In this document: one piece after another, positions 1 to 11,950 of the stretch
How positions within the stretch are numbered: the stretch's first letter is position 1
Layout of the letters: each line of letters begins with the position of its first letter
From: Cenococcum geophilum 1.58
Taxonomy: Eukaryota > Ascomycota > Dothideomycetes > Gloniales > Gloniaceae
Assembly (NCBI GenBank): GCA_001692895.1
Contig: KV748184.1
Location: 2,170,001 to 2,234,000, forward strand
Reading direction: 5' to 3'
DNA length: 64,000 bases
Translations under genes and position numbers: made by a program
The notes under the pieces: model-generated
The model's input: only the letters and a program-made list of their open reading frames with translations
Told to the model about the DNA's origin: nothing
The model's database searches: none

Positions 1-2056
1 TTCCAGTATAATATTAGTTTTTAATTATCTCTATTAAATTAATAACTAACCTATAATAGTATTAAAAGGTATATAGCATCTAAAAAATTTAATATATTAA
101 TTGCTTAGATAGAAATACAACTATAATACTAAAAATAGACGGAATTATCCCCCTTAGCGAGGAACCTAAAAGATATATATCTTTATTATGCTAATACTAA
201 CTCTATAAGTTAGCCTAAAGCTAGTAGCGCTATCTAAAACCCTAGGGGTATAAAAAGATTAATTATTACTAAGCAGTCTAATACCAAATATACTAGGCGT
301 AAGTTATCTAAAATAAGTAGTTTGTAAGCCGTCCCTAATAGGAGTTCCAATTAAATATTTCTAATATCTTTAAGGGACTAATATAGTATAGTTATACTAG
401 CCAATCTTTATTTAGACCCTCCTAAGATACTATTACCTTCTAGATCTACCTTAATCCCTAATATCTACTTATACCCTTTAGAAATCCCTCTTAACCTAAG
501 CCATTACTTAACCCCTAAGATATCCTTCTCTTTTAAACTTATCTTAATTCCTTAAATCTACTTAGATCTACTATTAATTCCTTCTAATATACACTTAGAC
601 TATTACTTAAATTCTAAAGTACCTTCCCCTTTTAAACCTCTTAATTCCTAAAATCTATTTAGATCCTCTATTAATTCCTCTTAATTTAAATTCTAATCTC
701 TAGCCAATTACTTTACTAGTTACTATAGTAATAAATAACTAGCTTAATTTATACCCTATATTTCTATATATAGTAAGCCTTAACCTAAACCAGAATTTGC
801 AATATAGCACTCCCTATACATTTTAATATTATTTTTACTCTGCTTCTAAGGAACCTATAGCCTTAAACGGCTCCTATAAGGCTACGGCTATATAGACCTA
901 TATAAATATATAAGTATATCCACCCCCCTTCCCTATAAAGTGTTAAGGCGTATTATTAAGTACGCCTATTATATTACCGCTCTAAAGTTTAGGGTATTTA
1001 TATTTTATAAAAATCTTAAACCCTAGCAAACTATTATCTAAACTTAGCTAGCTAAGTGCTAATATTACTATAGCCTTTACCGCGCTATCCCTAGGGTTTA
1101 CCTAAATTTCCTTATTTATATTATTATAATATACTAGATATTGGTTTTTAATAGAAACCGCGTCTTTAGTAGTATGGAGGATTTTAGTAGTATACTACCT
1201 GGCGACTTTTTAAATATTTTTTATTAGCATACTGCTAATCTACCTAGCGTTGGCAATACCTTAATATATAGTAAAATATGAGGTAACGTTACTTCACTAT
1301 TAGGTATTTTATAGAAGGGGATATCCTCCTTTTAAGAGGATAAGGATTGGCTCCGTACTAATAGAAAGGCGCGTAAGTAATCTAAATATCTACTATCTAT
1401 ACTAGAAGCTATCTATAGTGCGGATATAATAAGTCTAAGAAAGATATAAGTAATGGATGCATTAGTAAATAGATATTAAGACCCTTTAAAGGGGCTGATT
1501 TTTCTTTAGTAGGGCTGATTTTTGGTAGAGTAGGGCCTATATAATACCGCCTATTTTTAAGAACTATTATTATACTAACGCGCCTTACGGAAGAGGTGCG
1601 GGCGACTTATAGAAATTATCTTAATATTTATAGGTAAAGAGAATATGCCTTAGAGTATATATAAATATATATTCTCTAGTCCTATATAAAGAGGCCACTA
1701 GACCTCTACTCCCGTTATTATTCTTACCTAGCACTTTTACCTTAAGAATAATATTATAATAAAGCTGCTGGAAATTATAAAGGATAATTTAATTATTAGA
1801 CCAGATTGTCTTCTAGTTTCTCCTTAGGATTTCCTATAGGGCTTTAATAAACCTAGTATAGATTATAACGGTATTAAGGTAAAAGATACTATATACCCTT
1901 TAGTTATATTAGTTTAATAGTTCTATAGGTTATAGATATTTTTGCCCTCTACTATATATAGTAGTGCTAGCAACAAGGCCTATACCTATATTATAGCGAA
2001 CGTATTTTTTTAAGAATATTTAATTCTAATAGTTTAGTAGTTAAACGCACGGTATT
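1..2056. other. Oldest sequence layer, segment 1 (no recognisable gene)
   Basis: AT-rich, RIP-like sequence left of the first LTR element. Positions about 460-700 are pyrimidine-rich with imperfect repeats of roughly 60 bp built on CTTTTAAAC and TTAATTCCTAAA words. From about 1150 to 2050 the plus strand gives long readings interrupted only by TAG/TAA, which suggests a decayed coding sequence that continued into 13828-14300 before the LTR element inserted. I could not assign any family. Confidence 0.4.
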
Positions 2057-2266
2057 TATGAGGTGAGGATATAGATAGGGAGCTCAATGATGGAACAATA
2101 GGGTATATTATATAGACAGAGACGAATCCTTAAGGGAGAAGGAGGAGTCTAAGGTGCGAGGTAAGGGGTTTCCCTAGGCACGTGCAGCGCATGTGCCTTA
2201 GGCGAGTCGCATGCGAGTCGCCTATGCCTCGTAGCTATATACGATCTGCTCAGGTTTCACCTAACA
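2057..2266 (-). repeat. 3' LTR of gag-only element
   Basis: This LTR is 210 bp long. It differs from its partner at 13613-13822 by about 8 positions, all C/T or G/A transitions, as expected from RIP rather than ordinary divergence. It includes CACGTG-rich sequence near 2179-2193 and a repeated GCGAGTCGC word near 2200-2222. Confidence 0.9.
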
Positions 2267-2280
2267 ATGCCCCCCCCTTT
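2267..2280 (-). promoter_or_regulatory. Polypurine tract of gag-only element
   Basis: The plus strand reads ATGCCCCCCCCTTT directly inside the left LTR. On the minus strand this is an AAAGGGGGGG tract abutting the LTR, the usual primer site for plus-strand DNA synthesis. It fixes the element orientation as minus. Confidence 0.7.
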
Positions 2281-2472
2281 AAAAGGATCGTCCCCAATCC
2301 TTCACGTACTTAAGCCTCAATAAAACCCCATAAAAACCTTAATAAGGAAAAAATTAGAAGGGAAAGAGCGTCCTAATTTTGCGTACGGAAAGATAGGTAT
2401 AGAGATTCCGCCAAGTTCTGCTAAATTCCGCTAAATTCTGCTAAATTCCAAAGCTCACTTGTACAAGCAGGT

Positions 2473-2700
2473 CGCTGGTACCTTGTGGGTAGGTTGTAGG
2501 TTATTCGCATATAGCCAGACGTATAGTAGTAGGGCAGTATACCCATTAAATCCACCGCCGACCTTATACTTTAGCCTTGCGCTTGTACCTATATACTTCG
2601 CGGGTAGGTTATAGGTTATTCGTATACAGCTAGACGTATAGTGGTAAGGCAGTATGCCCGTTAAATCTACCGCTAACCCATGCTTTAGCCTTGCGTTATC
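2473..2700. repeat. Two-copy tandem duplication (~115 bp period)
   Basis: A block starting near 2473 recurs about 115 bp later. Shared words include GGGTAGGTT at 2487 and 2602, then TTATTCG, AGACGTATAGT and GGCAGTAT. It is in the 3' non-coding part of the gag-only element. The minus strand is open here by chance and shows the duplication as two similar peptide halves. I do not regard it as a gene. Confidence 0.7.
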
Positions 2701-2734
2701 TACGTAGTATATGCGTAGTATATACGTAGTCACG

Positions 2735-3237
2735 TCGGGTCGCGATGCGCCTGCGTAAGGTGTGCGTTTAGGGGTATGCGGTATCCGAGTCTTCTGCCTA
2801 TCTAACGTCGGGTCGCGATACGCCTACGCACGATATATATTTAGGGGTATACGGTATCCAAGTCTGACATATAAATTGTTGGTACAGGTTACTACTAGCA
2901 GGTTACCAGCGGGTTAAAGGACTCTGGTTAAAGGACCCCGGTTACGGACGGACCTATTATCTAACATATTCCGCTTAAGGATCTCTAGTAGGAACCCGCC
3001 TCTAGGTTAAATAATCACGTATAAAGCGTGTAAAGGCGTCCCTTATACTCCACGGATAGACCAGTAACCTAGGGGTGTTCCTTAAGCCGTTTCGGCTAGG
3101 GCAGTTACTACTACCACTTGCCGTGGCACGAGACTCTGCGCAAAGTCAGTGCCAGCGAGGTAACTCGTAGGGTCGTTATTATTGGGTCGCGATGCGCCTG
3201 CGCAAGATGTGCGTTTAGGGGTATGCGTTATCCGAGT
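2735..3237. repeat. ~73-bp and ~90-bp tandem repeat units, left of hAT
   Basis: Units starting TCGGGTCGCGATGCGCCTGCG recur at about 2738, 2811 and 3184, each followed by a GTATGCGGTATCCGAGTC-type end. A second unit type, with GGTTACTACTAGCAGGTTA and AAAGGACCCCGGTTACGGA words, lies around 2880-2970. The same units continue on the far side of the hAT insertion, which shows that hAT landed inside this array. Confidence 0.75.
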
Positions 3238-3258
3238 CAGAGCTGGCAACAATCAAAT
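3238..3258 (+). repeat. hAT left terminal inverted repeat
   Basis: The sequence starts CAGAGCTGGCAACAATC and matches the reverse complement of 11922-11942 except at the first base. It is preceded directly by TSD ATCCGAGT. Confidence 0.92.
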
Positions 3259-3476
3259 ATCCAGGCCGATTTGATTTGATTTGATTGCTTTGTAAGCAAA
3301 TCAATTAAATTAAATCGGCCTTTCTAAAGTAGCAAATCAATCAAATCATAGGCCCTCGATTTGATTTGTTAATTTGATGATTTAGTAGTAATTTAGTGGG
3401 TAGGAAAAGTAGTAATATTAGTGCTGGTGTTAAGGTTCTGGCGAACCTCATATGGTGCCCAAAGTGGAACAACAAT

Positions 3477-5039
3477 CCCCCACTATTAAAATTAACCTAA
3501 AATAGCACCCTCCTAAACGACCACCACCTTTTAACTCTATTATATTAAACCCCAACGCTACTAAATATAACCTTAGCCCTTTTACCAGTATAACGGGCGA
3601 CCTTACTAAAGACAATCTGCGCATAATTGCAACGCCTGCTAGTACAGTTGCTCTTAGTGTTGCGCCCTTAGTATCCTCTGCTCTAGTAAAGTCTAATAAA
3701 ATCCTAGATAACGGTACCTACTACGTCGGCATCTGCTTTAAACGCCTTCCTAAGTATATAAGACCTTCCTTAGACCTCTAGAATAAGCCTAGTTAAATCT
3801 AGAAGTACGGCTATCATATCTAGCACCGCCAAACAAAGCAAAAATATTTCCTTTATTAGTACTGCCATACTTACCAGAAATTAAGCGGTCTCTATTAAAC
3901 CACTTATGCTATAAGTAGCGCTATTAACCACCTAAAAAAGGAGATAAATGGGCACGGCATTATAAAGGAAGGACCCGTTATTACTATCTGTTTAATAGCT
4001 AAGAAACGGAAGCTAATTAAGATGCTGCAGTCCTTATACAACATTCCTCAGCAAATCGCGAATAAAATTATCGGCAACTTTAATATGAAGAAGTTTAGGA
4101 ACGCGGTAGTATACTAGATCGCTAAAAGCAATTAAGCACTATAAGAGGTAGAGAATCCTGCCTTTTAAGCGATAATCGGTGCCGCTAATAAGGAGGCCCT
4201 TAGCGTGCTATAGAAGTCCCATAACTTAGTACACGCCTATATAATTGCCGACTTCAATGCCTTCCTTCCTGCCGTTTAAATAAAACTCCGCGGTACTATA
4301 ACAAAGATACACGTCTTATTTAATGGCTAGACGACTCAGAACAATCGCTATGCCCTTACTAGCATATACGTTCATTATTTGGATAATACTAGGCGTATAG
4401 TAGATTATATGCTAGCACTTCCTAAGCAGCTTAGAAAGCACTCCGGCGTTAACTACGCAGCGGTCTTAAATAATATACTAAAACAGTTTAGTATAACGAG
4501 TAAACGGCTAGGCTACTTTATTACTAATAACGCCACAAATAACAACGCCTATATAAGAGAGCTCTCTACCACATATACGTTTAATAAAAAGGATAAGAGA
4601 ATTCGGTACTCTAGACATATACTTAATTGCGTAGCATAATTAATTTTATTTAGTAAGGACAAGGAGGCGTTTAAAAACTTATAAGATAACTTACTAGTAA
4701 ATAAAGATTGTAATCTATTACCTAAATAACCTTACTAACGCCTGCTATAGGATAAAGAGCGATTCCTTAAGGAGTGGCGACAGGAGGGTCCTTTAGGCAC
4801 TCTATACGATCTTATATACGCTATTAATACTCCTTAGCTCTATTAGCTGTTTAAATAGTATTAAGCTAAGGATAATAAGCAACTACTAATTACCTCTTTT
4901 ACTCCAAAATAACTTGTTAAACTAGTTAAAACATAGTAGAATAGCTACCTTAATACCTTTATTTAAGCGGTAGAACTTCGTTAACCACTTAATTTAATCG
5001 CCCACTATATAATTAAGAAGTATAATACTGAAACCGTAT
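3477..5039 (+). pseudogene. hAT transposase, N-terminal part (RIP-inactivated)
   Basis: The plus-strand frame has in-frame TAG/TAA stops at positions where Gln or Trp would fit. Around 3800-3960 a degraded BED-type zinc-finger region is visible (FLYQYCHTYQKLSGLY, then INHLKKGDKWAR, with one Cys read as Tyr). From about 4379 to 4636 an 86-codon stretch happens to be stop-free and reads as the hAT catalytic core, with LALPKQLRKHSGVNYAAVL and RLGYFITNNATNNN, the usual LGYFVTDNASNN motif with an acidic residue changed to Asn. The frame stops where the LINE inserted and resumes at 10598. This is a dead transposase, not a host gene. Confidence 0.88.
5023..5039 (+). repeat. 17-bp target-site duplication of LINE, left copy
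   Basis: TAATACTGAAACCGTAT here is repeated exactly at 10598-10614. It is the host (hAT transposase) sequence duplicated when the LINE inserted. Confidence 0.88.
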
Positions 5040-5249
5040 CCTTATTATATAAAACCCAACTAAAGCTCTTGCTGCACCCGGCCCAAAAAGACCAAAACCA
5101 ACCAAAAGAACCCTAAAAAACACCCAGAGAATCCCCCTGAGATGCATACATCGCAGGGGAGGCACACGTCAAACGACGGTGGCTCGCACTCGCGCGCGAC
5201 CGCTAGAACTACGCCTAGCAATGGCCCTCTATAATAAAGACGGGCGAAT

Positions 5250-6480
5250 ACCACACCATAAAGCGGAAATACCTCTATTAAGAAGGCATCTAATAAAATA
5301 CAAAGCCTATTAGACGCGTCTAGTATCCAGAATTATAGGGGAGTAACCGTTAGCCATAACGAACTAATACAGCTAGTAGAATGGCTCCGCCAGTCCAGCG
5401 AACCTTAGGCGCCCCTTTAGTAAACCCTTAATTAAATCCTCTAACGGCTAAGTAAAATTAAAAATAAGTATAATCCCCCCTTACCGGCGAACCGTACCTA
5501 GGCCGCCGTAGCTGCGCTTTTACAGCACAGGGAACCTACCCCCCTTAAGTTAATAACTGGGTATATAATTATAATATAACCAAACACAGAACAAGCAGAG
5601 GGGCTTAGGGGATAATTAGAAATAGAAGTCCTTATAGAGATATATAAAGAGGTCTATAACGCTGTTATAGTCCAACACCTTAAGAGCGGAGACATTAGAG
5701 TTACCCTAAAGGACCAATAGGCAAAGGAACGAGCCGTAAGGGTAGGGGATAGGCTAGAAGAACGTATTAGCATAAAAGTACTCCGCGAGGATTACCTAGT
5801 CGAAGTCCCAGCGGTTCCTATAAGCCTTAGGGTAGAAAAGGGACGCTAGGCGGACAACATAGTAATTATATAGGAGATAGTAAGATAAACGGAACGCCTT
5901 ATACTAGGACTTAAAATCACCCAAATCTAATGGCTTTAATAGGAAAATACAAACTAAGTATATAATAAGAATAATAAAAGGATATAAGGGTCGCCGGAGA
6001 CTTACTAAGGAGACGCCAAACAAATATATAGCTCCCTTATCGTTAATATATATACACTAGGAATGCAAAAACTCCTTATCTAAAAAGGAATAATTATAAA
6101 TAGCCTTATATACAACACAAGGCTCTATAACTATAGACTACGCCTAAAACAATGCTATTACTATATATAATAGGGACACACCTAATCTATATGCGCAGTA
6201 TAGGTGTGCTGCGGCCACTATGCAGGCCCCTATAATACAAGACATTGCTTAAATTAAGACTAAATAAAATGCGCAAACTGCCACCGAAGTACACATAAGG
6301 CGTGGGAGAGAGAAGACTGCATTAAATACAGGAGACGGAAGGTAAGGGCTTAATAGCTGTGGAAATAACTATACGCTAGGTTATATAAATAGAAACAATA
6401 GGCGATAAGCTAGGGGGACGTAGGTGCCTTCCTAGCGTTTCCTACCTTTAACACTAGAGGGCTAGGCCAGCCATCCCAAG
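5250..6480 (+). pseudogene. LINE ORF1 (gag-like, zinc knuckles), degraded
   Basis: The reading is interrupted by TAG/TAA. From about 6090 to 6310 it gives a chain of Cys/His motifs (CYYY...GHT...CAV, VCCGHYAGPYNTRHC, KCANCHRSTHKAWERED). This matches the end of Tad1-type ORF1, where three CCHC-like fingers finish with a KCANCxGxHxAW motif. The upstream part is hydrophilic and I could not assign it further. Its role would be RNA binding in the LINE ribonucleoprotein. Confidence 0.75.
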
Positions 6481-6839
6481 CCTTAACAGGCCAGAAGTGA
6501 CGCCGCGCGATATCACTAGACTAACTAGGAACATAAGGGTCACAGGGGACATAAGGGAAAGGATGCCCTATAGGAAGACCCCTATAGACAGTAATAGTAG
6601 GCTTAAGACCAGGATAATTAAGAATTAGACTTAATACGGCAAATATAACATTCGCAGCCAACCTATAAAGGGTATATAGCCGACTAGTAAGAATAGGGGA
6701 AGAACCAGTAATAATAACAGATTTAGATATAGAAGCGCTAACAGGAACACAAAACACGGGAATAGAAAGCTCTATATAAAATAAGTAGTAACTAGGGTAT
6801 AGATATAAGAGACAGAAGCTCTAAATATCCTAAAGAAAG

Positions 6840-9800
6840 TGGAAATAGAAGAAGTAAGGAACAAAGGAGAGTCAAAGGACCCTCACTAGGGGTCCGCTAC
6901 CTATCCATTATATAGTATAACTGCGGCAACACAAACCACCGCCTTATAAGGCCCCTACTAGACAGTCTAGACCTAGAGAAATACTATATCCTTGCTATAT
7001 AAGAGCCGTATTACAATACCTTTATATAATCAATATACTGCCCCTAAGGATTCCAACTCCTATATAAACCAAAAGCAGCTATATATGTGTGCTTTATAAT
7101 TAGTAAGGCTATCAGCCTGTCCTTATAGTTATAGCAGGCAGTTAACCTAGACATTATAGTTATAATAATCCAAATATATAGGGGACCGGTATAAATTATT
7201 AATGTGTATAACCCTAGGGTCAAAGGGGTCCCATAAATAGAGAATATTATATCGGTAATAAGCTTACTAGAAACCGAAGGTATAGAGTCTATCCTATTAG
7301 GAGACATAAACCTCTACTACCCGCGGTGGGAGGGTATCCATATTGCTGTAGACCAACAGTTAGAGTGCCTACTAAGAGCTATAGATATTTAGGGCCTTAA
7401 GCTAGCCACCCCCCTAAGAGCAATTATATGGCAATAAGGCACCGCCAGAAGTATAATTAACCTTATATTTATGGACAAAGGCCTATACCAGAGACTTAAA
7501 AGATACAACCCCGAAGAAGAATAGGCACTCACCCTAGACTATATCCCTATTTAGATATAGCTAGACCTAGATACCAAAGTATAACTAAATAGAAAAAGAT
7601 ATGTAATAAGGAAGCTTAAGACAAACAGTTTCCTTAATGCAGTTAAACAACAACTCTAAGACCTAGAAGAAATCCACCCAATACTAAACAAGTAAGGCCC
7701 ATTAACTACCCCCAAGGAAATCGACCGAAGACTAAAAAGGATCTAGGCAGTAATTAAAAATAGGCTGGAAGAGCACTGCCCGATCTTAAAACCGGGCCCC
7801 TATGCGCAACACGTATAGTCCACATAATACGCAGTTCTGGTTGCCAGCTAATGATAAGTAAGAAGGAAATATACAAGTAACCATAACCCTAAAGACAAGA
7901 GATAATATAAAGACATAAGAAACCAGCTAAAGAATACCCTAAAAAAAGAAGCAAGGAATAACTAGANACNGTTTATAAACGAGNATACTTNTAACCCNAG
8001 CCTCCCCNATAATAAGGGCCTTTNGGNTATAGCGAAATAGGTAAAGAAAAAGGCAGGGCGCCTAGCAGAAGACCTATACCTACCACCCCTACAAAGAGCA
8101 GGAGAATTATAGGCCATAAATAACAATAATAAGAAGGCAAAGATCCTTATAGAAAGGTTCTTCCCCTAACCGGCTCTAGCAGACCTTAGTAATATCACGG
8201 GCGAAACACTAGTGACTCGCCTGTGGGTCGACAGCGATATAACAACAGAGGAAATAGCTAGAACTATTAGCCGCCTTTTAAATAATACAGTACTAGGACT
8301 AGATAGGATTCTAAATAAGGCCCTAAAAACCTATGGGCTACTTATAGCACCTTAGCTTGCAGATATAGCCAGAGTATGCTTTACTATAGGCTACTACCCG
8401 CGACTTGGAAGATCTATAACGACGGTTGTCCTATAAAAAGAAGGTAAAGCAGATTACTTAATCCTAGGAAGCTACCACCCTATTGCCTTAAAAAACACCC
8501 TTAGTAAGATTTTAGAAAGGGTAATAGCGGAACATATAGTAGATATAGTAGAGGAATACGCCCTACTACTATAAAGCCAAATAGGGGCAAGAAAGAACCG
8601 CTTAACACTATTAGCACTTACGCTACTCGCTACTACCATTAAATCTACATAGGTGATGCGAAAGGACTTTATAGTATTAATACTTAGCCTAGACATTAGT
8701 AGTGCCTACGATAATATACCCCATAAGCGTCTCTTGTATATCCTTAGGGCAAAGGGCTTCCTAGAATGGATTATATAATTTGTCTAAGGGTTTATAAGCT
8801 AGAAAGAAACATTACTGGTCTTTAGCAGATACTAAAGCCCCCCTATTATAGTTACAATAGAAATACCATAAAGATTACCCCTCTTACCTATACTCTTCCT
8901 TTTCTTTATAAGTAACCTACTTAACTCCTTTAAGGAAGGGGTGACCTAGGGGATAGGCTTCGTTAACAACACAAACCTAATTATATATAGGCCAACAGCC
9001 GTAGAGAACTGCAGAATACTAAAGAAAGCCTATAACACTTATATAGAGTAGGCAAAACGTTATAGAGTCTAATTCTTACTAGAGAAATACCAGCTAATCC
9101 ATTTTATAAGAAAACGCAACTAATCTACAGATCTCTAGCATATAATTCGCATCTAAGGCTTTAGGGGTTAACCAGTTTAGGGCCTAAGGGTATTAGGAGT
9201 ATAGGTAGACAGCAAGCTCTGGTAGAGCGTATATACGGCGTAAGCGGCCCGTAAAGGCTAAGCATAGTTTATCGCTTTATCTAGGATTGTTAATTCCATA
9301 TAGGGTCCATGCTTCTAGAGGTTACGCCTACTATATACAGCAGTCGTCCGGCTAACCATAATATATGGATTTAGTATCTAGGCCATTAGAGAAACTAAGA
9401 AGGGCCCCCCAAAATTACTCCTTAAACCACTTTAAAAGGTCTAAATAGCCTACCTTTAGAGTATCACAGGCGGGTATAAGCGAACGGCCACAGCACTGCT
9501 TAAGAAGGAATCCAATATTCCCCCCCTATAGTTATATATTAAAGCCGCTATAATATAAAGAACATAAAATAAACGCAACTTTAATGTTATAAAGTATATT
9601 AAAACACGCCTAAGTAAACTATAGAGGGATCCTAGGGTACCCCGTAGGAGAACAAACCAATAACCCCAAAGTAGGGAAGAGATATTAGAGAAACAGGTAA
9701 AGAAAGTAGAAGAAGAATAGTACCGCTTTAGGGCCCAGGCCCATATAGAGGAGGAAGGAAAACATATAAGAGGTTAGTAAAGACAATAGTAAGACAGAGA

Positions 9801-10480
9801 AAGGAGCTAAAGTAAAACACGTAAGAACGCTAGGAAACTATCTACCGCAATGCAATACTGGTTGGACCAACGCTAAAGAGGCAAATAGGAGTTAAAGGTA
9901 CAGAGGCTAACTTAGGCAAGACGAACCTAAGCTATAGCATAGTTAACGCTATAGGGGGTAAATACCTAAGGGCTCCGAGAAGGCCTAATAAAGGTAGAAA
10001 ATATAATAGCAACACTCTTAAGAACAGGAATAATAGGACTAAAAGATTGGCTTTACTAGGTGGGTGTCCTAGTAGGTAGCCCGAGATGCAAATGTGGCTA
10101 GCTAAGACAGACACTAAAACACATAATACTGCTATACCCCCTACGCACCAATTAAGAAATAATGCTCTTAGTAGTTGGCATAGAGAACTATAATACACTG
10201 CTCTTAATATAAAAAGGCCTTAAGGCGGTTACCTAGTGGCTTATTAGTTAAAATATGCTAAATTAGTTCTAGGTTATAAGGGAAATAGTAATAGAAGGCA
10301 AAGGGGCGAGCAGTAGGTGCCCCCTAGTAACTCTACAGTAGTAGAGTAAAAGTTTGTAATACTAGCGCGTCCGTAGGCTTATTACGGCAGCAGTGGTTCC
10401 TAAGGAGGTTAAATAGTAAGGTAGTAGAGCACCACAGGTAACTTATAGGCGCTAAGTAGGCGAGTCCTAAAAGGCGGGGA
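6840..10480 (+). pseudogene. LINE ORF2: endonuclease + reverse transcriptase, degraded
   Basis: The endonuclease part spans about 6900-7560. It opens with a QYNCGNTNHRLIRPLLD-like start, then AIQEPYYN, and has ESILLGDINLYYPRW near 7285, the GDFNxHHxxW catalytic motif of AP endonucleases. The RT part spans about 8450-9230, with YHPIALKNTLSKILERVI, LDISSAYDNIPHKRLL, LPLLPILFLFFI and GFVNNTNLI; the last sits where FADD normally occurs (both Asp read as Asn). Near 10085-10140 the reading is SPRCKCG...TLKHIILLYP, the C-terminal CCHC-like motif of Tad1 proteins. Stops are TAG/TAA throughout. The N cluster at 7967-8026 falls between endonuclease and RT. Confidence 0.85.
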
Positions 10481-10597
10481 GATGGATCACGGGGTTTTCT
10501 CATTTTTCTTAAATAGAGTTTTCTCCCTATATATAAATAAGGAGTAGTCCGCGTAGGCCCAGTAGGGATCTAAATCGGACGTTAAGCAATGAATTAT

Positions 10598-10614
10598 TAA
10601 TACTGAAACCGTAT
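10598..10614 (+). repeat. 17-bp target-site duplication of LINE, right copy
   Basis: An exact repeat of 5023-5039. The hAT transposase frame resumes from here. Confidence 0.88.
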
Positions 10615-11660
10615 TAGCACGAGTATAAAATAAACCTCTCCCTTCTACGCAGAACTTTGTACTAAACGGTGGATTAAACAATTATAATTAGAGCGTTATC
10701 TGTAACTATATCGCGATTCTATAACCGCTTAAGGAGGCTTTAAAGCTATTAAAAGGCCGCGGTAAATTAGGGCGCAATAGAGCTATATAAAAAGTGCTAC
10801 CGACGCTTAAATGGCTACTTAAACTGTTTAAGGAAATAAAAGATCGGGTATAAGAAGCCCTAGTAGATAATTTTCCATACCAGGAAGCCTTAGAAGATCA
10901 CTACTTAATTAACGTTAATAGTAGCTAGATAAAGCTTTAAAAGTACTATAAACTACTAGATAATACGCCGGTATACTATATAGCGGTAATACTTTATCCT
11001 TACCTTAAGAACTACTACAGAAACGCCTAGATTAATTACCTAAAGTGGCTAGAGCAGAACGAGGAGCGGTTTATAAAGCTCTGGCAGTACTATAAGTAGG
11101 CGCCCTTACCATAATTAACACCACTTATACCGCTAAACCGTGGAGACACGCGTTTTAATAGGGACGAGTATATTAAATCTATTGCCAAAAACCCTTAAAT
11201 AACGCGCAATCTTCTTACCAATAAGTATAAGAAGTAGAAGCTTTTAGACTAACTAAATAGTACGCACCCGCTTTCTAAGAGTCCTATTAAGTACTAGCTA
11301 TATTATTACACTAAGTTTCCTCGCCTTAGCCAGCTAGCGCTCAATATTCTTACTATACTAGCTACCAGCTGCGATTGTAAGCGTATATTTAGTAAGCTTG
11401 GTGATATAATATTACCACGCCGCTCTAGCTTAAAGCTAAAGACGATAGTAGCATTGCAAGCAATACAGAGCTTCTATTGGATCGGCCTTTAGAAACGTTC
11501 TCTAGCGAGTAGTAAGTTCAACTAGCTATTAAGTGAGTTATACTAATAATTTGGCGTAAAGCAGCGTCATCTAAAGCACCCCCTCCCTTATCGATATCGA
11601 TCGCTTCAACGCCCGGCCCTTTACTGCCGTCATCGCCTTAGCCTTTTTGACCACCTCTGA
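10598..11660 (+). pseudogene. hAT transposase, C-terminal part (RIP-inactivated)
   Basis: This continues the frame broken by the LINE. Readings include PLKEALKLLKGRGKLGRN, then VYYIAVILYPYLKNYY at about 10970-11010. The hATC dimerisation region at about 11290-11470 contains LSQLALNILTILAT, SCDCKRIFSKLGDIILPRR and LKLKTIVALQAIQSF. The CxRxFS...RR..L pattern is diagnostic of hAT C-termini. Several TAG stops replace Gln. The end is placed by eye. Confidence 0.87.
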
Positions 11661-11921
11661 ACGATCGGGCGACCTTATATTGATACTAGTGATGATATTA
11701 GGCAGAGGGGCAATGGGGGGGGCTATATTGGGCACGATTTGGGACGCCTGGAAGGCACCATATAGACCTTCACCATGCTAAGACTTTGGTATACGTACTA
11801 CCAAATCAAAAGCAAATCAAATTAAACAAATCAGGCCTCTAATTACGTAACAAATCAATTAAATCAAATCAGGCGCTCCAAAATAGCAATCAAATCAAAT
11901 CTAGGGCCTTAATTTGACTTG

Positions 11922-11942
11922 ATTTGATTGTTGCCAGCTCTA
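11922..11942 (-). repeat. hAT right terminal inverted repeat
   Basis: Read on the minus strand it starts TAGAGCTGGCAACAATC. It is followed on the plus strand by TSD ATCCGAGT (11943-11950). Confidence 0.92.
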
Positions 11943-11950
11943 ATCCGAGT

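Larger units (their letters stand above)
5040..10597 (+). mobile_element. Tad1-like non-LTR retrotransposon (LINE)
   Basis: A 5.56-kb insertion in the hAT transposase, bounded by exact 17-bp duplications, a length typical of target-primed reverse transcription. The plus strand carries ORF1 with zinc knuckles and ORF2 with an AP-type endonuclease, a reverse transcriptase and a C-terminal Cys/His motif, the layout of fungal Tad1-clade LINEs. I saw no clear RNase H and no long poly-A tail. The 3' end near 10490-10597 is AT-rich. A cluster of single ambiguous bases lies at 7967-8026. Confidence 0.85.
3238..11942 (+). mobile_element. hAT-superfamily DNA transposon (with nested LINE)
   Basis: The termini are inverted repeats beginning CAGAGCTGGCAACAATC on the left and TAGAGCTGGCAACAATC on the right (minus strand). 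They are flanked by a perfect 8-bp TSD, ATCCGAGT, at 3230-3237 and 11943-11950. An 8-bp TSD and a C/TAG start are hAT hallmarks. Removing the LINE insertion leaves about 3.1 kb, a normal autonomous hAT length. The transposase is on the plus strand in two parts, 3477-5039 and 10598-11660. Both subterminal regions are rich in TTGATTTGATT / AATCAAATCAA words (3253-3380 and 11805-11935), probable transposase-binding repeats. Confidence 0.93.

Noticed and set aside
2455..2733. 92-codon minus-strand frame
   Set aside because: Falls in a tandem duplication in non-coding LTR-element DNA; the peptide is the same half twice and has no known domain.
4379..4639. Independent 86-codon gene
   Set aside because: It is just a stop-free piece of the hAT transposase core; similarity continues in frame on both sides past stops.
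5060..5254. 64-codon minus-strand frame at the LINE 5' end
   Set aside because: Lies opposite the LINE 5' region; no domain and no context for a gene.
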